Shown here: positions 27,105 through 36,430 of the stretch, in pieces
Layout of the letters: each line of letters starts with the position of its first letter
How positions within the stretch are numbered: the first letter of the stretch is position 1
From: Brevibacillus brevis
GTDB taxonomy: Bacteria > Bacillota > Bacilli > Brevibacillales > Brevibacillaceae
Direction of reading: 5' to 3'
DNA: 64,000 nucleotides
Assembly: GCF_001039275.2 (NCBI RefSeq)
Contig: NZ_CP030117.1
Span: 3,906,001 to 3,970,000, forward strand
The notes under the pieces: generated by a model
Told to the model about the DNA's origin: nothing
Database searches by the model: none
Seen by the model: the letters and a program-made list of their open reading frames with translations, nothing else
Program-made: the position numbers and the translations under genes

Positions 27105-28130
27105 TTACTTGCTCCCTTCTACCGGAGTCGTGCACCACTTCAAGAGCGTCGCTCCCCAAGTCAAGCCGCCACCAAACCCAACCAGAATCAGGTTATCGCC
27201 TTCTTTTACGCGACCAGCCTTTACTGCTTCATCCAACGCTACTGGAATGGAAGCAGAAGACATGTTTCCATAGCGATCCAGGTTGATCGCAACTTTATCC
27301 TCAGACAGACCGAAACGCTGTACAGCGGAGTCGATGATGCGTTTGTTTGCCTGATGCGGTACCAACAGGTCGATCTCATCCTTCGATACGCCTGCTTTGG
27401 ACAAGACAGCCTCTGTTGCTGAATTCATGACGCGAACAGCGAATTTGAAAACTTCTCCGCCTGTCATGTAGAGATAATGCAGTCCTTGTTCCACAGACTC
27501 AACAGATGCAGGCGTTCTGGAACCACCTGCTGGCAAGCACAAGAGGGACCCGCCTGACCCATCTGCCCCGAGCTCAAAGGACTGGAAGCCGTAGCCCTCG
27601 GTAACTTCCCCGATAACAGCCGCACCCGCACCATCTCCGAACAACACACATGTATTTCGATCTTTGTAATTCGTAATTTTGGACAAGGTCTCAACGCCTA
27701 CGACCAATACTTTTTTATACAAACCGTTTTGGATGAACTGAGTCGCTGTTGTAATTCCGTACAAAAAGCCTGTGCAAGCCGCGGAAAGATCCATCGCAGC
27801 GGCGCGTGTAGCACCCAGCTTTTCTTGCAGCAAGCAAGCAGTAGACGGGAAAGACATGTCAGGCGTTACGGTAGCGACAATGATCATATCCAGCTGTTCC
27901 GCGCTGATGTTTGCTTTTTCGAGCGCTTCTTTGGCAGCCTCGTAAGCCAAGTCGGAGGAAGCTTGCTCCGGTGAGCTAATGCGGCGTTCTCTGATTCCGG
28001 TACGGGAAACAATCCACTCATCAGAGGTTTCCACCATTTTCTCCAGATCAAAGTTCGTCAACACCCGCTCCGGGGTATAAGAGCCTGTAGACAAAATCCC
28101 TACTGAACGCTTTGCACTCATCTGCTTCAC
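27105..28130 (-). CDS. fabH: beta-ketoacyl-ACP synthase III
   Basis: 341 residues from GTG 28130, which overlaps the plsX stop (GTGA) and has GGGAG seven bases upstream. Catalytic Cys119 in DLSAACTGFLYG, His in LVPHQANKRIID, Asn in RYGNMSSASIPVAL. It starts fatty acid synthesis from an acyl-CoA primer; in Bacilli it prefers branched primers. It has the substrate-entry motif DEWIVSRTGIRERR. Confidence 0.98.
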   Translation of the reverse strand: MKQMSAKRSVGILSTGSYTPERVLTNFDLEKMVETSDEWIVSRTGIRERRISSPEQASSDLAYEAAKEALEKANISAEQLDMIIVATVTPDMSFPSTACLLQEKLGATRAAAMDLSAACTGFLYGITTATQFIQNGLYKKVLVVGVETLSKITNYKDRNTCVLFGDGAGAAVIGEVTEGYGFQSFELGADGSGGSLLCLPAGGSRTPASVESVEQGLHYLYMTGGEVFKFAVRVMNSATEAVLSKAGVSKDEIDLLVPHQANKRIIDSAVQRFGLSEDKVAINLDRYGNMSSASIPVALDEAVKAGRVKEGDNLILVGFGGGLTWGATLLKWCTTPVEGSK

Positions 28131-29134
28131 TCGCTTTCTCCCAAAGTATTTTTCTGTAATGATTGCTGGATAACCTCGTTCACGTCCTGCTGAATAAACC
28201 GCGTAGCACTGACGATCGCGTTTTTCATTGCACGCTCATTTGAGGAACCGTGGGCCTTGATCACTGGGGATTTCAATCCCAGCAAGGGAGCACCGCCGTA
28301 TTCCGCATAATCCATTTTCTTTTTAAAGCGAACCAATCCCGGTTTCAGAATGGCCGCACCTAGCTTATTAATCAGGCTGGAAGTAAATTCCTGCTTCAAC
28401 TGCGAAAAGATAGTGGAAGCAGCACCCTCTACGGCCTTTAACAAAACGTTCCCTACAAAGCCGTCGCATACGAGCACATCACAGGCTCCTTGCATAACAT
28501 CGCGTGCTTCCACGTTTCCTACAAAGTTCAAGTCAGCTTCTTGAAGGAGAGGAAAAACTGCTTTCGTCAATTCGTTCCCTTTTCCTTCTTCCGTCCCGAC
28601 ATTCAGCAAGCCTACTGTCGGCCGCTCGAAGCCCAACACTTTTTCAGCATACAAGCTCCCCATCACCGCGTATTGTACAAGCTGATGCGGCTTGGCATCC
28701 ATATTGGCTCCGACGTCCAGTGTCAGCGTTACTCGGCCTTTTGTATTCGGGATATAGGCACAAAGCGCAGGACGCTCGATTCCATCCATGCGACCTGCAT
28801 ACAACAAGCCTGCTGTCATTAATGCACCCGTATTCCCAGCCGAGATCATCGCGTCAACTTTTTTCTCGCGCGCCATCTCAACTGCTACAACCAGCGAAGA
28901 ATTTTTCTTACGCCGAACAGCTCGAACCGGTTCATCATCTGGCAAAATCACTTCCGCTGCAGGAACGATTTCAATGTTTGCCGGAATATCCTGCGGCAAG
29001 TGGTTCCGAATAGCCTGTTCATCTCCCACCAATACAACTGTAATGGCCGGGTTTTCCTTGATGGCAGCAAGCGCCCCTAAAACGGTACTCTTCGGTGCGT
29101 GATCGCCGCCCATCGCATCCACTGCAATTCGCAA
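28127..29134 (-). CDS. plsX: phosphate acyltransferase PlsX
   Basis: 335 residues from TTG 29134 (LRIAVDAMGGDHAPKSTVLG), preceded by AGGAGG eight bases upstream. PlsX makes acyl-phosphate from acyl-ACP for phospholipid synthesis. Typical blocks: VDAMISAGNTGALMTAGLLY, LNVGTEEGKGNEL, CDGFVGNVLLKAVEG, YGGAPLLGLKSPVIKAHGSS. It follows fapR by 13 bases. Confidence 0.97.
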   Translation of the reverse strand: MRIAVDAMGGDHAPKSTVLGALAAIKENPAITVVLVGDEQAIRNHLPQDIPANIEIVPAAEVILPDDEPVRAVRRKKNSSLVVAVEMAREKKVDAMISAGNTGALMTAGLLYAGRMDGIERPALCAYIPNTKGRVTLTLDVGANMDAKPHQLVQYAVMGSLYAEKVLGFERPTVGLLNVGTEEGKGNELTKAVFPLLQEADLNFVGNVEARDVMQGACDVLVCDGFVGNVLLKAVEGAASTIFSQLKQEFTSSLINKLGAAILKPGLVRFKKKMDYAEYGGAPLLGLKSPVIKAHGSSNERAMKNAIVSATRFIQQDVNEVIQQSLQKNTLGESE

Positions 29135-29147
29135 CCGTGACTCCTCC

Positions 29148-29738
29148 TTACTCCTCATCCATGCTGTTATGGTAGCTCGACATCTCAACTACACGGAAGG
29201 TTGCGGTAAAGACCAATTCACCTTGGACCTTCGTCTCTACACGTACCTTGCATTCGTCGCCGTTACGGCTTCTCACCACTGCTTTAGCAACCAGCTTCTC
29301 CCCTGCTCGTACAGGACGGACAAAGCGGATTCTCGCCGTAGCTGTCAACGCTACGTCTGCGTTAATTACTGCTACCGCCAATGAGTTGGCCTGAGCAAAT
29401 ATATAATGCCCTCTGGCAATTTGTGTTTTCGAAAAAACGTGTTCTTCTTTTATTTCCAATACGGAAATAGCCTGTGAATCGAGCTGTAGATCAACCATTT
29501 CACCGATGACTTCATCGATGCCCAATGATTTTACAGGATCAAGACTTTTCTCTGCAACTGTCTTAATGCGTTCACGCAACTCCGGTATCCCTAATTCCAA
29601 TCGGTCTAAACGTATGGTTTGAATACTGACATGAAATAACTCAGCCAGATCTTCGTCCGTCGCAAATGGATTATCCGCCAGATACTGCACTAAGCGGGAC
29701 TGGCGATCTTTTTTTGGCAAGCGGGCGATGCCGAACAC
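29148..29738 (-). CDS. fapR: transcriptional repressor FapR
   Basis: 196 residues. An N-terminal DeoR-like helix-turn-helix ([22 protein letters not shown]) and linker ([10 protein letters not shown]) precede a hot-dog malonyl-CoA-binding domain, about 70-190 ([22 protein letters not shown]). FapR represses fatty acid and phospholipid genes and is released by malonyl-CoA. Start GTG 29738 directly follows AAGGGG; the exact start is uncertain. A FapR box overlaps its own promoter, so it is autoregulated and probably controls plsX-fab too. Confidence 0.96.
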   Translation of the reverse strand: MFGIARLPKKDRQSRLVQYLADNPFATDEDLAELFHVSIQTIRLDRLELGIPELRERIKTVAEKSLDPVKSLGIDEVIGEMVDLQLDSQAISVLEIKEEHVFSKTQIARGHYIFAQANSLAVAVINADVALTATARIRFVRPVRAGEKLVAKAVVRSRNGDECKVRVETKVQGELVFTATFRVVEMSSYHNSMDEE

Positions 29739-29785
29739 CCCCTTAAGCAGGATTCAATTGTACTATGTATGATTGCGAGCTGTTT

Positions 29786-29802
29786 TTAATACCTGGTACC
29801 AA
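29786..29802 (-). promoter_or_regulatory. FapR operator
   Basis: TTAATACCTGGTACCAA, an imperfect palindrome closely matching the known FapR site (TTAGTACC...GTACTAA type). It covers the expected transcription start of fapR. Confidence 0.8.
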
Positions 29803-29807
29803 AACAC

Positions 29808-29836
29808 AGTATAAGGGAGAAGATGTGGAATTACAA
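29808..29836 (-). promoter_or_regulatory. sigma-A promoter of fapR
   Basis: Minus strand TTGTAA (29836-29831), 17-base spacer, TATACT (29813-29808), directly upstream of the FapR box. Confidence 0.7.
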
Positions 29837-29865
29837 GTATCGTTCACGAATTTAGGTAACCGTCC

Positions 29866-30834
29866 CTAACGATAAATGAGCCGAATGATCTCCTCAATCC
29901 CGGGTTCTTTCATCTGAATGTCCAAAGGCTCACCCCACCCCGCCACTTCGGCAAGAATTCGCGGAGAAGAAATTTTTCCTTTGTCGAAGTATATCGAAAG
30001 TACATTCTCTGATAGCTCCATCCGCTCGATTCCCTCTAGTTCGTAAAGCATTTCGGGCGGTTGTCGAAATTCGATTCGAATGAGGCTTGGCAGCCCTATC
30101 TGGCGTCGCAAATCGGCCAAGCTCGTATCCATCATCTTTTTGCCATGGTTGATCACGATGATTCGGTTGCAGAGTTGCTCGATATCGTCCATATCATGAG
30201 TCGTCAATAGAATGGTCTTCTTCTGGGATTGATTCACTTCTTTCAAAAACGCTCTGATGCGCGTCTTCGCGACCACATCCAAACCAATCGTAGGCTCATC
30301 TAAAAATAGGACCGGCGGATCATGCAGCAGTGCTGCTGCTAAATCAGCTCTCATTCTCTGACCCAATGACAGCTTACGCACTGGCGTATCCAGGAATTCA
30401 TGCAGATCCAGCAGTTCCTGATACGCCTCCATCGATCGCCGATATGCCTTTTCTTCAATCTTGTACATCGCTTGCAAAATTTCGAAGGAGTCTTTGACTG
30501 GCAGATCCCACCATAGCTGTGTTCGCTGCCCGAACACCACACCAATTTGTGAAGCTACTTGCATTCTTTCCCGCTGTGGACTATAGCCGCCTATTCGTAT
30601 TTCCCCCTGACTGGGATGAAGAATTCCTGCGAGCATCTTGATTGTCGTCGATTTTCCTGCGCCATTCGGCCCGATATATCCCACGAACTCGCCTCTGTCA
30701 ATGGAAAAGGAGATATCGTGGACCGCTTTGACTTCCCTTCGTTCACGAGAAAAGAGTGTTCGTAGAGAAGCAAAGCGCCCCTCTTTCGCTTGATTCAGGA
30801 AAAATGATTTTTCGATGTGCTTTGCTTCAATCAT
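29866..30834 (-). CDS. ABC-2 type exporter, ATP-binding subunit
   Basis: 322 residues. Walker A IGPNGAGKSTTIKMLAG, signature LSLGQRMRADLAAALLHDPP, Walker B VLFLDEPTIGLDVVAKTRI, and H-loop TTHDMDDIEQLC. The C-terminal part (about 235-322) is a DUF4162-like tail. The N-terminal insertion (FASLRTLFSRERREVKAVHDISF) matches the COG4586 group, which works with two different ABC-2 permeases, encoded directly upstream here. Substrate unknown; characterised relatives export viologens and similar compounds. Confidence 0.92.
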   Translation of the reverse strand: MIEAKHIEKSFFLNQAKEGRFASLRTLFSRERREVKAVHDISFSIDRGEFVGYIGPNGAGKSTTIKMLAGILHPSQGEIRIGGYSPQRERMQVASQIGVVFGQRTQLWWDLPVKDSFEILQAMYKIEEKAYRRSMEAYQELLDLHEFLDTPVRKLSLGQRMRADLAAALLHDPPVLFLDEPTIGLDVVAKTRIRAFLKEVNQSQKKTILLTTHDMDDIEQLCNRIIVINHGKKMMDTSLADLRRQIGLPSLIRIEFRQPPEMLYELEGIERMELSENVLSIYFDKGKISSPRILAEVAGWGEPLDIQMKEPGIEEIIRLIYR

Positions 30835-30845
30835 GTTACTCCTCC

Positions 30846-31634
30846 TTAGCTCCCAGTACTATGGTAATGTCGAATCCCGACATTCCACAGCATACGAGCG
30901 AAATAAAAAGCAACCGCTGCGGCTATCGGGGTGAGTAACGGATAAAACCATTCGCCCCCTTTACCCAACAGCGTCAACATTGGCAAATAATTCATGTACG
31001 CGATCGGTATCGCTGAGAAAAACAGCCATTTGAGCCAGTTTGGATATAGCCCGATCGGATAATTGGAAGCATTGGCTGGCGCATAAATGGTAAAGGTCAG
31101 CATGTCTTTCATCTGATGCGTCCAAAAGGCGACCCCAGCCGTAGCAAGGCCAATGGAGAAATAAATCACTCCGCCAGACAAAATGGCAACCGGTGAAAAT
31201 AGCACCAACCCCATGATCGATTTCCCTTCCACCGCAAGACCCGACAATGAGATGACCAAAACAGACACTCCTTGCACCAACCCTCCCACTCTCGACAAAT
31301 CAAGATTGCGTGTCAATAGCAGAAGCAAAGGTGAAACAGGACGGATGAGCAATTGATCGAGCTCCCCTTGTACAATGTACTTCTCAAAGTCGTTGATTTC
31401 CGGGGCAAATAGTCGATACAAGGAAACAGATGCCGAGGAAATCCCGTAAAGCATCCCAACCTCGTATATATTCCATCCAACCACATCGTGAAATCGGTAC
31501 AAAATCGCAGAAAGAATAATAAAATCAAGCACCATAATCATTCCGGTCGTGGCAGCGCTCGTGACAAAATTTATCTTGTACTGCATTTGCGAACGAATGC
31601 TGGCCGCAATCAGTTTGCGATAGAGGGCAAACAT
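30846..31634 (-). CDS. ABC-2 family permease (COG4587/COG3694 type) 1
   Basis: 262 residues with about six transmembrane segments (TTGMIMVLDFIILSAILYRF, SVLVISLSGLAVEG, LFSPVAILSGGVIYFSIGLA and others). The motif YIVQGELDQLLIRPVSPLLLL after the second pair of helices is characteristic of this two-permease family. It lies 11 bases from the ATPase gene and four bases from the second permease; the three form one operon. Confidence 0.9.
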   Translation of the reverse strand: MFALYRKLIAASIRSQMQYKINFVTSAATTGMIMVLDFIILSAILYRFHDVVGWNIYEVGMLYGISSASVSLYRLFAPEINDFEKYIVQGELDQLLIRPVSPLLLLLTRNLDLSRVGGLVQGVSVLVISLSGLAVEGKSIMGLVLFSPVAILSGGVIYFSIGLATAGVAFWTHQMKDMLTFTIYAPANASNYPIGLYPNWLKWLFFSAIPIAYMNYLPMLTLLGKGGEWFYPLLTPIAAAVAFYFARMLWNVGIRHYHSTGS

Positions 31635-31638
31635 GTGG

Positions 31639-32418
31639 TTATCCTCCTTGAATTTCTAGCTTTCTTCTAGCCATGTTCGTCACCAATAAAGCAACCGCTG
31701 TCAAAACGAGTGCCCAGCCAGCTTGGACAAGCATGGCATAAGGAGGAGCAAGCTCTAGCAAGGTCATGACCGGATAATAAATCATCGCGGAAAAGGGCAA
31801 ATAAGGAGCTACCTTTCCAATCATCCCGGGCATCAAGTCTATCGGAATCATTTGTCCACCTAACCCGAAGATCAATGACAAAAGGATGAGGTGTACCCAG
31901 CGAATTTCTGTCGTCCAGAAGGAGGAAATGCCCGTGAGATAAAAGAGCAGCATGCCTACGTAAGTTCCTAGCAGAAGCGAGAGGATAAACGAGAAATAAG
32001 TGAACGGATCGGAGGGAAAAAAGAAGCCTACCACTAATCCTAGCAGCAAGCCGATCGGAACACTTCTGTAACAAGCGTTGTACAAAAGTCGCCCAAACTC
32101 CTGACTGAGCATGTACCATAGATAATGAACAGGCTTGATCATATCCAGACTGACAGCCCCGCTTCTTACCGCTATTTGCACATTCAGACCCGGCGAGATA
32201 AATGTCGTCATCCAGAGAACACTTTGGCAAATCGCGATGTAATACCCCATCGTTTTGACATCATAGGGGCCGTATACTTGTTTTCCAGAAAGGACACCCG
32301 TCCAAATGGCAATAAAAACAAGCCCAAAAATCGAGCTTGCGACATTGTTGATGACATGCGATAAACGATACTGAAGATTTCGACGATAGCTCTTGCGAAT
32401 AATCCGCCAATAGACCAT
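31639..32418 (-). CDS. ABC-2 family permease (COG4587/COG3694 type) 2
   Basis: 259 residues, about six transmembrane segments, with VRSGAVSLDMIKPVHYLWYM in the position of the GELD...RPV motif of its partner. It is the first gene of the exporter operon. The two permeases presumably form a heterodimer with the shared ATPase. GGAGG precedes ATG 32418. Confidence 0.9.
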   Translation of the reverse strand: MVYWRIIRKSYRRNLQYRLSHVINNVASSIFGLVFIAIWTGVLSGKQVYGPYDVKTMGYYIAICQSVLWMTTFISPGLNVQIAVRSGAVSLDMIKPVHYLWYMLSQEFGRLLYNACYRSVPIGLLLGLVVGFFFPSDPFTYFSFILSLLLGTYVGMLLFYLTGISSFWTTEIRWVHLILLSLIFGLGGQMIPIDLMPGMIGKVAPYLPFSAMIYYPVMTLLELAPPYAMLVQAGWALVLTAVALLVTNMARRKLEIQGG

Positions 32419-32483
32419 AGAACCCTCCTCTTGGAAAAGTCAGGATTACTAGAATAGCAGGGGCCGTACACAAATGCAAGAGA

Positions 32484-32512
32484 AAGAGCCCTTCCCATTT
32501 GAAGGACTCTCC
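32484..32512 (-). terminator. terminator after the deoR-family gene
   Basis: AGAGCCCTT and AAGGACTCT stem with T-rich minus-strand tail, about 85 bases past the regulator stop and before the exporter operon. Confidence 0.55.
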
Positions 32513-32596
32513 CTGATAAATCCATTTGCTGTCACGCTGGTCACCCATTCACGCCAGCCAAATGGAACTTATCCTCTTTTTTATGGATCAATAGCT

Positions 32597-33358
32597 TCAT
32601 GTGGAAGCTACAATCACCTCTACATCGTTGACGTGCAGGGCCTCAGCTATTTCCTTTTCAGGCAGCTTATCGGTCACAATAATATCGATCTGGTCAAAAC
32701 CGGCAACGCGATACAGCATGCTTTTTCCAAACTTGGTATGGTCGGTGAGTATGATCACTTGATCGGCGCGTTTGATCATTTCTTTGATCAGAAAGCCGTG
32801 ATCTTCCTGCGTAGACATGAGTCCTTCCTTTGTAAGACCGCATGCACCAACCAGTACCTTATCCACATGAAAATCAGCGAGGTTTTGAATCACGCGTGTA
32901 CCGAGCACACATTGATCCTCTGCATGTACGTCTCCGCCCAAAAGCTTGACAAGAACGCCTTCTTTTCGGGACATACTGGCGGCAGTCGCTAATGAATTCG
33001 TGATAATGACATGGTCGCGGGTCTGCAAGGTTTCCACCGTGAGCTGAACAGTTGTGGACGCATCGAGCAGCAAGTAATCGCCATCTTTGATCAGACGGGC
33101 CGCCGCTGCTGCAATACTGCGCTTTCCTGTCAAATCAAGCTGCATACGTTCCTGATGGGAGTAGTTCTTTTTGTTGAGGCTGGGCAATACTGCTCCTCCT
33201 CTGGTTCGCAGGATTTGACCCTGCTCCTCCAGCTTGACCATATCACGCCTCGCTGTGTCACGGGAAACGCCAAACTGCTCAACTACCTCTTGCACGCTGA
33301 TTCGCTGGTACTCCTGCAAATACGCAAGAATCGCAGCGAGCCTCTCCTCTTGAAACAC
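32597..33358 (-). CDS. DeoR/GlpR family transcriptional regulator
   Basis: 253 residues. N-terminal helix-turn-helix (ISVQEVVEQFGVSRDTARRD, then MVKLEEQGQILRTRGGAV), and a C-terminal sugar-phosphate sensor domain with YLLLDASTTVQLTVETL, the GGDVH segment and ACGLTKEGLMSTQEDHG. Such regulators respond to phosphorylated sugars and usually sit beside the sugar operon they control. Here no sugar gene is adjacent, so the target is unknown. Its promoter region has repeats that could be its own operator. Confidence 0.93.
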   Translation of the reverse strand: MFQEERLAAILAYLQEYQRISVQEVVEQFGVSRDTARRDMVKLEEQGQILRTRGGAVLPSLNKKNYSHQERMQLDLTGKRSIAAAAARLIKDGDYLLLDASTTVQLTVETLQTRDHVIITNSLATAASMSRKEGVLVKLLGGDVHAEDQCVLGTRVIQNLADFHVDKVLVGACGLTKEGLMSTQEDHGFLIKEMIKRADQVIILTDHTKFGKSMLYRVAGFDQIDIIVTDKLPEKEIAEALHVNDVEVIVAST

Positions 33359-33389
33359 GAAGCCTCAACCCCATCCTTCTCTTGACTTC

Positions 33390-33451
33390 ATTATAAGTCA
33401 TTTAAGCAATTTACGCAAGCGATAATAAGCGTTTCTAAGTAATCATAAGCA
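33390..33451 (-). promoter_or_regulatory. promoter and possible operator of the deoR-family gene
   Basis: Minus strand TTGCGT (33418-33413), 17-base spacer, TATAAT (33395-33390). Just upstream, two similar direct repeats GATAATAAGCG (33421-33431) and AATCATAAGCA (33441-33451) are spaced 20 bases apart, two helical turns, as DeoR-family operators often are. Confidence 0.55.
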
Positions 33452-33464
33452 GTATAATAGAACA

Positions 33465-33497
33465 AAAAAAGCAAGGCGATTTCTCACCTTGCTTTCT
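33465..33497 (-). terminator. terminator after rpmF
   Basis: AAAGCAAGG and CCTTGCTTT stem with a T run on the minus strand, 13 bases after the rpmF stop. Confidence 0.8.
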
Positions 33498-33509
33498 TAG
33501 CAGCGAATA

Positions 33510-33680
33510 TTACTTCGCTACTTTCACGCCTTTGTAGTGACCGCAGCTTGGGCAAACACGATGCGCAAGCTTGTATTCGCTGCAATTATCGCATTTGATC
33601 ATGCCTGGAATCTCTAATTTGAAGTGCGTACGACGCATTCTTTTACGGGTTTTGGAAGTTCTCCGTTGAGGTACTGCCAT
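33510..33680 (-). CDS. rpmF: 50S ribosomal protein L32
   Basis: 56 residues from ATG 33680 with AAGGAGG upstream. [20 protein letters not shown] start and a four-cysteine zinc ribbon (CDNC and CPSC). This is the zinc-binding form. It follows yceD, the usual partner. Confidence 0.97.
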   Translation of the reverse strand: MAVPQRRTSKTRKRMRRTHFKLEIPGMIKCDNCSEYKLAHRVCPSCGHYKGVKVAK

Positions 33681-33820
33681 CTTCCTTACACCTCCTTCAA
33701 CTGACAAATGCTAAGAAGCTCTATTGGGTGGACAGTATAGGCAAAATGCTTATGCCATCCTTCAAAAATGAGACGCTGCCACGAATGGTCGGCGAATCAT
33801 CTTGAATACAGTAGGAATAC

Positions 33821-34339
33821 TTATTTGCTGTCTTTGAAAAAGTCAGCCAACCCAGCCAATCGCGGGTCAACACGCTCATTCTTGCAGCTGCATGCCACTT
33901 CATTACGGTTCACACCGCAAGTCGGGCACAGACCTTTGCAATCCTCCTCGCAAAGCGGGAAGGTCGGCATTGCCAGTAAGAAATCCTCTTGCAGCAGCGA
34001 GTCCAGCTGGATTTCATCGCCTTCCAGAGGAAGAATATCGCTGTCCTCGTCATCTTGCAGGATTGGATCATCCGCAAGCGCAAATGTCTCAGAGAAATCT
34101 ACTGTTGCCTGATCGACAAAAGGATTCAAGCATCTTGCGCAGACAAAATTCACATCTGCCTTCATGCTTCCTTTTACGTAATAGAGATTGCCTAGCTGTA
34201 CAGCTTCACCACTCGCAGTCACAGGAGTCATTCCGCGAATCTCATGGTGGCGCTTCTTCAGCTCATCTGCATCCAAGGTTACCTGGAATGGCAACGGCTC
34301 TCCTTTTCGGTGCTCTAACTCTGCTAACTTAATGTTCAT
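33821..34339 (-). CDS. yceD: YceD family protein (DUF177)
   Basis: 172 residues. It contains the CARCLNPF motif and a C-terminal CEEDCKGLCPTCGVNRN cysteine cluster likely to bind zinc, then DPRLAGLADFFKD. DUF177 proteins are encoded before rpmF across bacteria and are linked to 23S rRNA accumulation. GTGAAAT precedes the ATG. Confidence 0.93.
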   Translation of the reverse strand: MNIKLAELEHRKGEPLPFQVTLDADELKKRHHEIRGMTPVTASGEAVQLGNLYYVKGSMKADVNFVCARCLNPFVDQATVDFSETFALADDPILQDDEDSDILPLEGDEIQLDSLLQEDFLLAMPTFPLCEEDCKGLCPTCGVNRNEVACSCKNERVDPRLAGLADFFKDSK

Positions 34340-34423
34340 AGCATTTCACCTCATGCACAACAAAGATGATTATAGACCCTGCCCAAAGCTTTGTCAACCA
34401 TTTTTGCTTGACAGCTAGTTTGC

Positions 34424-35491
34424 TCAGGTAGATTTCGGTTTTTGTCCATTCAAGTACGTAATCGCTTCTTCTACCGTCTTGACCGGAACCACTTTCATTG
34501 AAGTTCCAATCCGCTTGGCAGTCGCTAACGCCTCCTCATAATTGGAGTTCGTATCTGGCGTATCCTGCGGAGCAAAGAAGATCTCTGCGCCCGCTTTGTC
34601 CGCTGCGATTACCTTTTGATTAATGCCACCGATCCTGCCTACTTTTCCGTCTAACGAAATCGTGCCTGTTCCTGCAATTTTATAGCCTTTAGTCAAATCC
34701 GTCTCCGTATTTAACTGGTCATAAATCTCCAGCGTCATCATCAATCCAGCAGAAGGTCCACCAATCCCTTGCGAGGCAATGGTTACTTCTTTCGGAATAA
34801 TGATTTCCTGTTTGTTGTCAGGGCGTACACCAATTCCAACTGACTTGGATTCAGGTAGTGGTTCCAAGGTTAACATCGTTTTGGCCTCTTGTCCATCTCT
34901 TGTGTACGTAATTTCGACCTGATCGCCTGCTTTTTTTGCAGAGAGGGCTGTCAGCAAATCTTTTGCCTCAGACGTGCGAACTCCGTCTACAAACGTAATG
35001 ACATCACCGATTTGCAATTTTTTATGGGCAGGGAACCCCTCCAAGGTACCCATCACCCACACGCCCTGCTTCTCAACTTTCACTTCAAAACCGGCAAGAC
35101 GGAATGCGACTGCCTCCGCAATTTTTTGTGAATTGTCCATAACTGCTTGTTCTCGGCGGATAAAATCTTCGCTGTTCTCGCCCTTGCTGACAACGAGTTC
35201 CTTGGGCATCAACTCAACATCCTGCGCCATTTTTGCATACCAATACCATGGCAAATTCGCTTCGCCCATTCGAACCGTCGTGAGCATGAAGGCGCCGGTC
35301 TCGTCTTTTTTGCCGCCTTCCACTTGAATCATCGGCCCCAACTCAATCGCTGAACCTGGACGACTCACGTAATAATTCGTTGGTACAAAAAAAGAAATAC
35401 CCAACAAGACAAAAACCAAGGCAAGTATCCAGCTAAAGCCTCTGGTTCCTGTAGATCTGCGTCTGTTGGCATAAAGCTGTTCCTCACTCAT
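34424..35491 (-). CDS. ylbL: YlbL/SepM-type PDZ-domain Lon-like serine protease
   Basis: 355 residues from ATG 35491, which has GGGAGG upstream and overlaps the ylbK stop by four bases. One N-terminal membrane anchor (FSWILALVFVLLGISFF), a PDZ domain at about 130-200 (EKQGVWVMGTLEGFPAHKKL), and a C-terminal Lon-type proteolytic domain. The dyad Ser is in GGPSAGLMMTLEIYD and Lys in GGINQKVIAADKAGA. It is membrane-bound with an extracellular protease domain. Relatives process peptide pheromones or take part in the DNA-damage checkpoint. Confidence 0.94.
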   Translation of the reverse strand: MSEEQLYANRRRSTGTRGFSWILALVFVLLGISFFVPTNYYVSRPGSAIELGPMIQVEGGKKDETGAFMLTTVRMGEANLPWYWYAKMAQDVELMPKELVVSKGENSEDFIRREQAVMDNSQKIAEAVAFRLAGFEVKVEKQGVWVMGTLEGFPAHKKLQIGDVITFVDGVRTSEAKDLLTALSAKKAGDQVEITYTRDGQEAKTMLTLEPLPESKSVGIGVRPDNKQEIIIPKEVTIASQGIGGPSAGLMMTLEIYDQLNTETDLTKGYKIAGTGTISLDGKVGRIGGINQKVIAADKAGAEIFFAPQDTPDTNSNYEEALATAKRIGTSMKVVPVKTVEEAITYLNGQKPKST

Positions 35492-36282
35492 TCTTGCGCC
35501 TCCCAATTTGCAATTAGTTCCCGAATGCGTTCGATATGTTCAGTTCCCGCACGTTCGCCTAGCTCGATAATTTCTTCGACACCCGTGTACGCGATACTGC
35601 TATAGTGTCCAACATCCGGCCTGATTACGATGTCTGCTGCAATGATTCGATGTCGCAGAATTTCCCTTTCCATCACATCAATCGTCTGGGCGATGACATC
35701 AAAAATACTTTTGACCTCCATCCGTGTATCGAATTGGGCGACATCTACCGCAATCACGATATCGGCACCCATTTCACGCAGCACCGTCACAGGCACACGA
35801 TCAATGACTCCTCCGTCGACTAAAAGCCGCCCCCCTACTTTTTCAGGTACGAAGATGCCTGGAATGGATATACTCGCCCTCACCGCTTGATCAATCGGGC
35901 CTTCACGAAAAACGACTCGCTCTCCAGATTCAATATCTGTTGCCACAATAGCAAGTGGCTTGTTCAGCTCTTCCAAGCGCTTTCCGTGCGTTAATAGACG
36001 AATTAATTGCTTGATCTTCTCCCCTGTAACAAACCCCATACTGGGTACAGTCAAATCGAGCCAATGCTTGCGTTTTAAATTAAGGGCAAGCTTTCCCATC
36101 ATGTGCGGTTCAATTCCGTTGGCATAGACCGCTCCAATCAGACTACCCATACTGGAGCCAGCCAGCATATCAATCTGGATGCCATGTGCTTCTAGCGCAC
36201 TCAATACACCAATATGCGCAAAACCGCGAGCGCCCCCAGAACCCAGAGCTACACCCACGATTGGTTTACGCTTTGTCTCCAT
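35488..36282 (-). CDS. ylbK: patatin-like phospholipase family protein YlbK
   Basis: 264 residues. Patatin motifs: oxyanion GSGGARGFAHIGVL, nucleophile in AGSSMGSLIGAVYA, and the dyad Asp in LLVDGGVIDRVPV. RssA/YlbK-type proteins are predicted cytoplasmic acyl hydrolases; no substrate is established. It is coupled to ylbL by a four-base overlap. Confidence 0.94.
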   Translation of the reverse strand: METKRKPIVGVALGSGGARGFAHIGVLSALEAHGIQIDMLAGSSMGSLIGAVYANGIEPHMMGKLALNLKRKHWLDLTVPSMGFVTGEKIKQLIRLLTHGKRLEELNKPLAIVATDIESGERVVFREGPIDQAVRASISIPGIFVPEKVGGRLLVDGGVIDRVPVTVLREMGADIVIAVDVAQFDTRMEVKSIFDVIAQTIDVMEREILRHRIIAADIVIRPDVGHYSSIAYTGVEEIIELGERAGTEHIERIRELIANWEAQE

Positions 36283-36430
36283 GGAAAAACCCCTCCCCCG
36301 TAACTAGCCTATGTGGTAAATCGCTGTACCTTTCACACTTGGGAGATATTCGTCGACCAAGCTTACGCATAGTTCTCCCGCCTGCCACGTAGACATGTAC
36401 TACTACTTTTCTTCGATTCAGGAGGAATCC

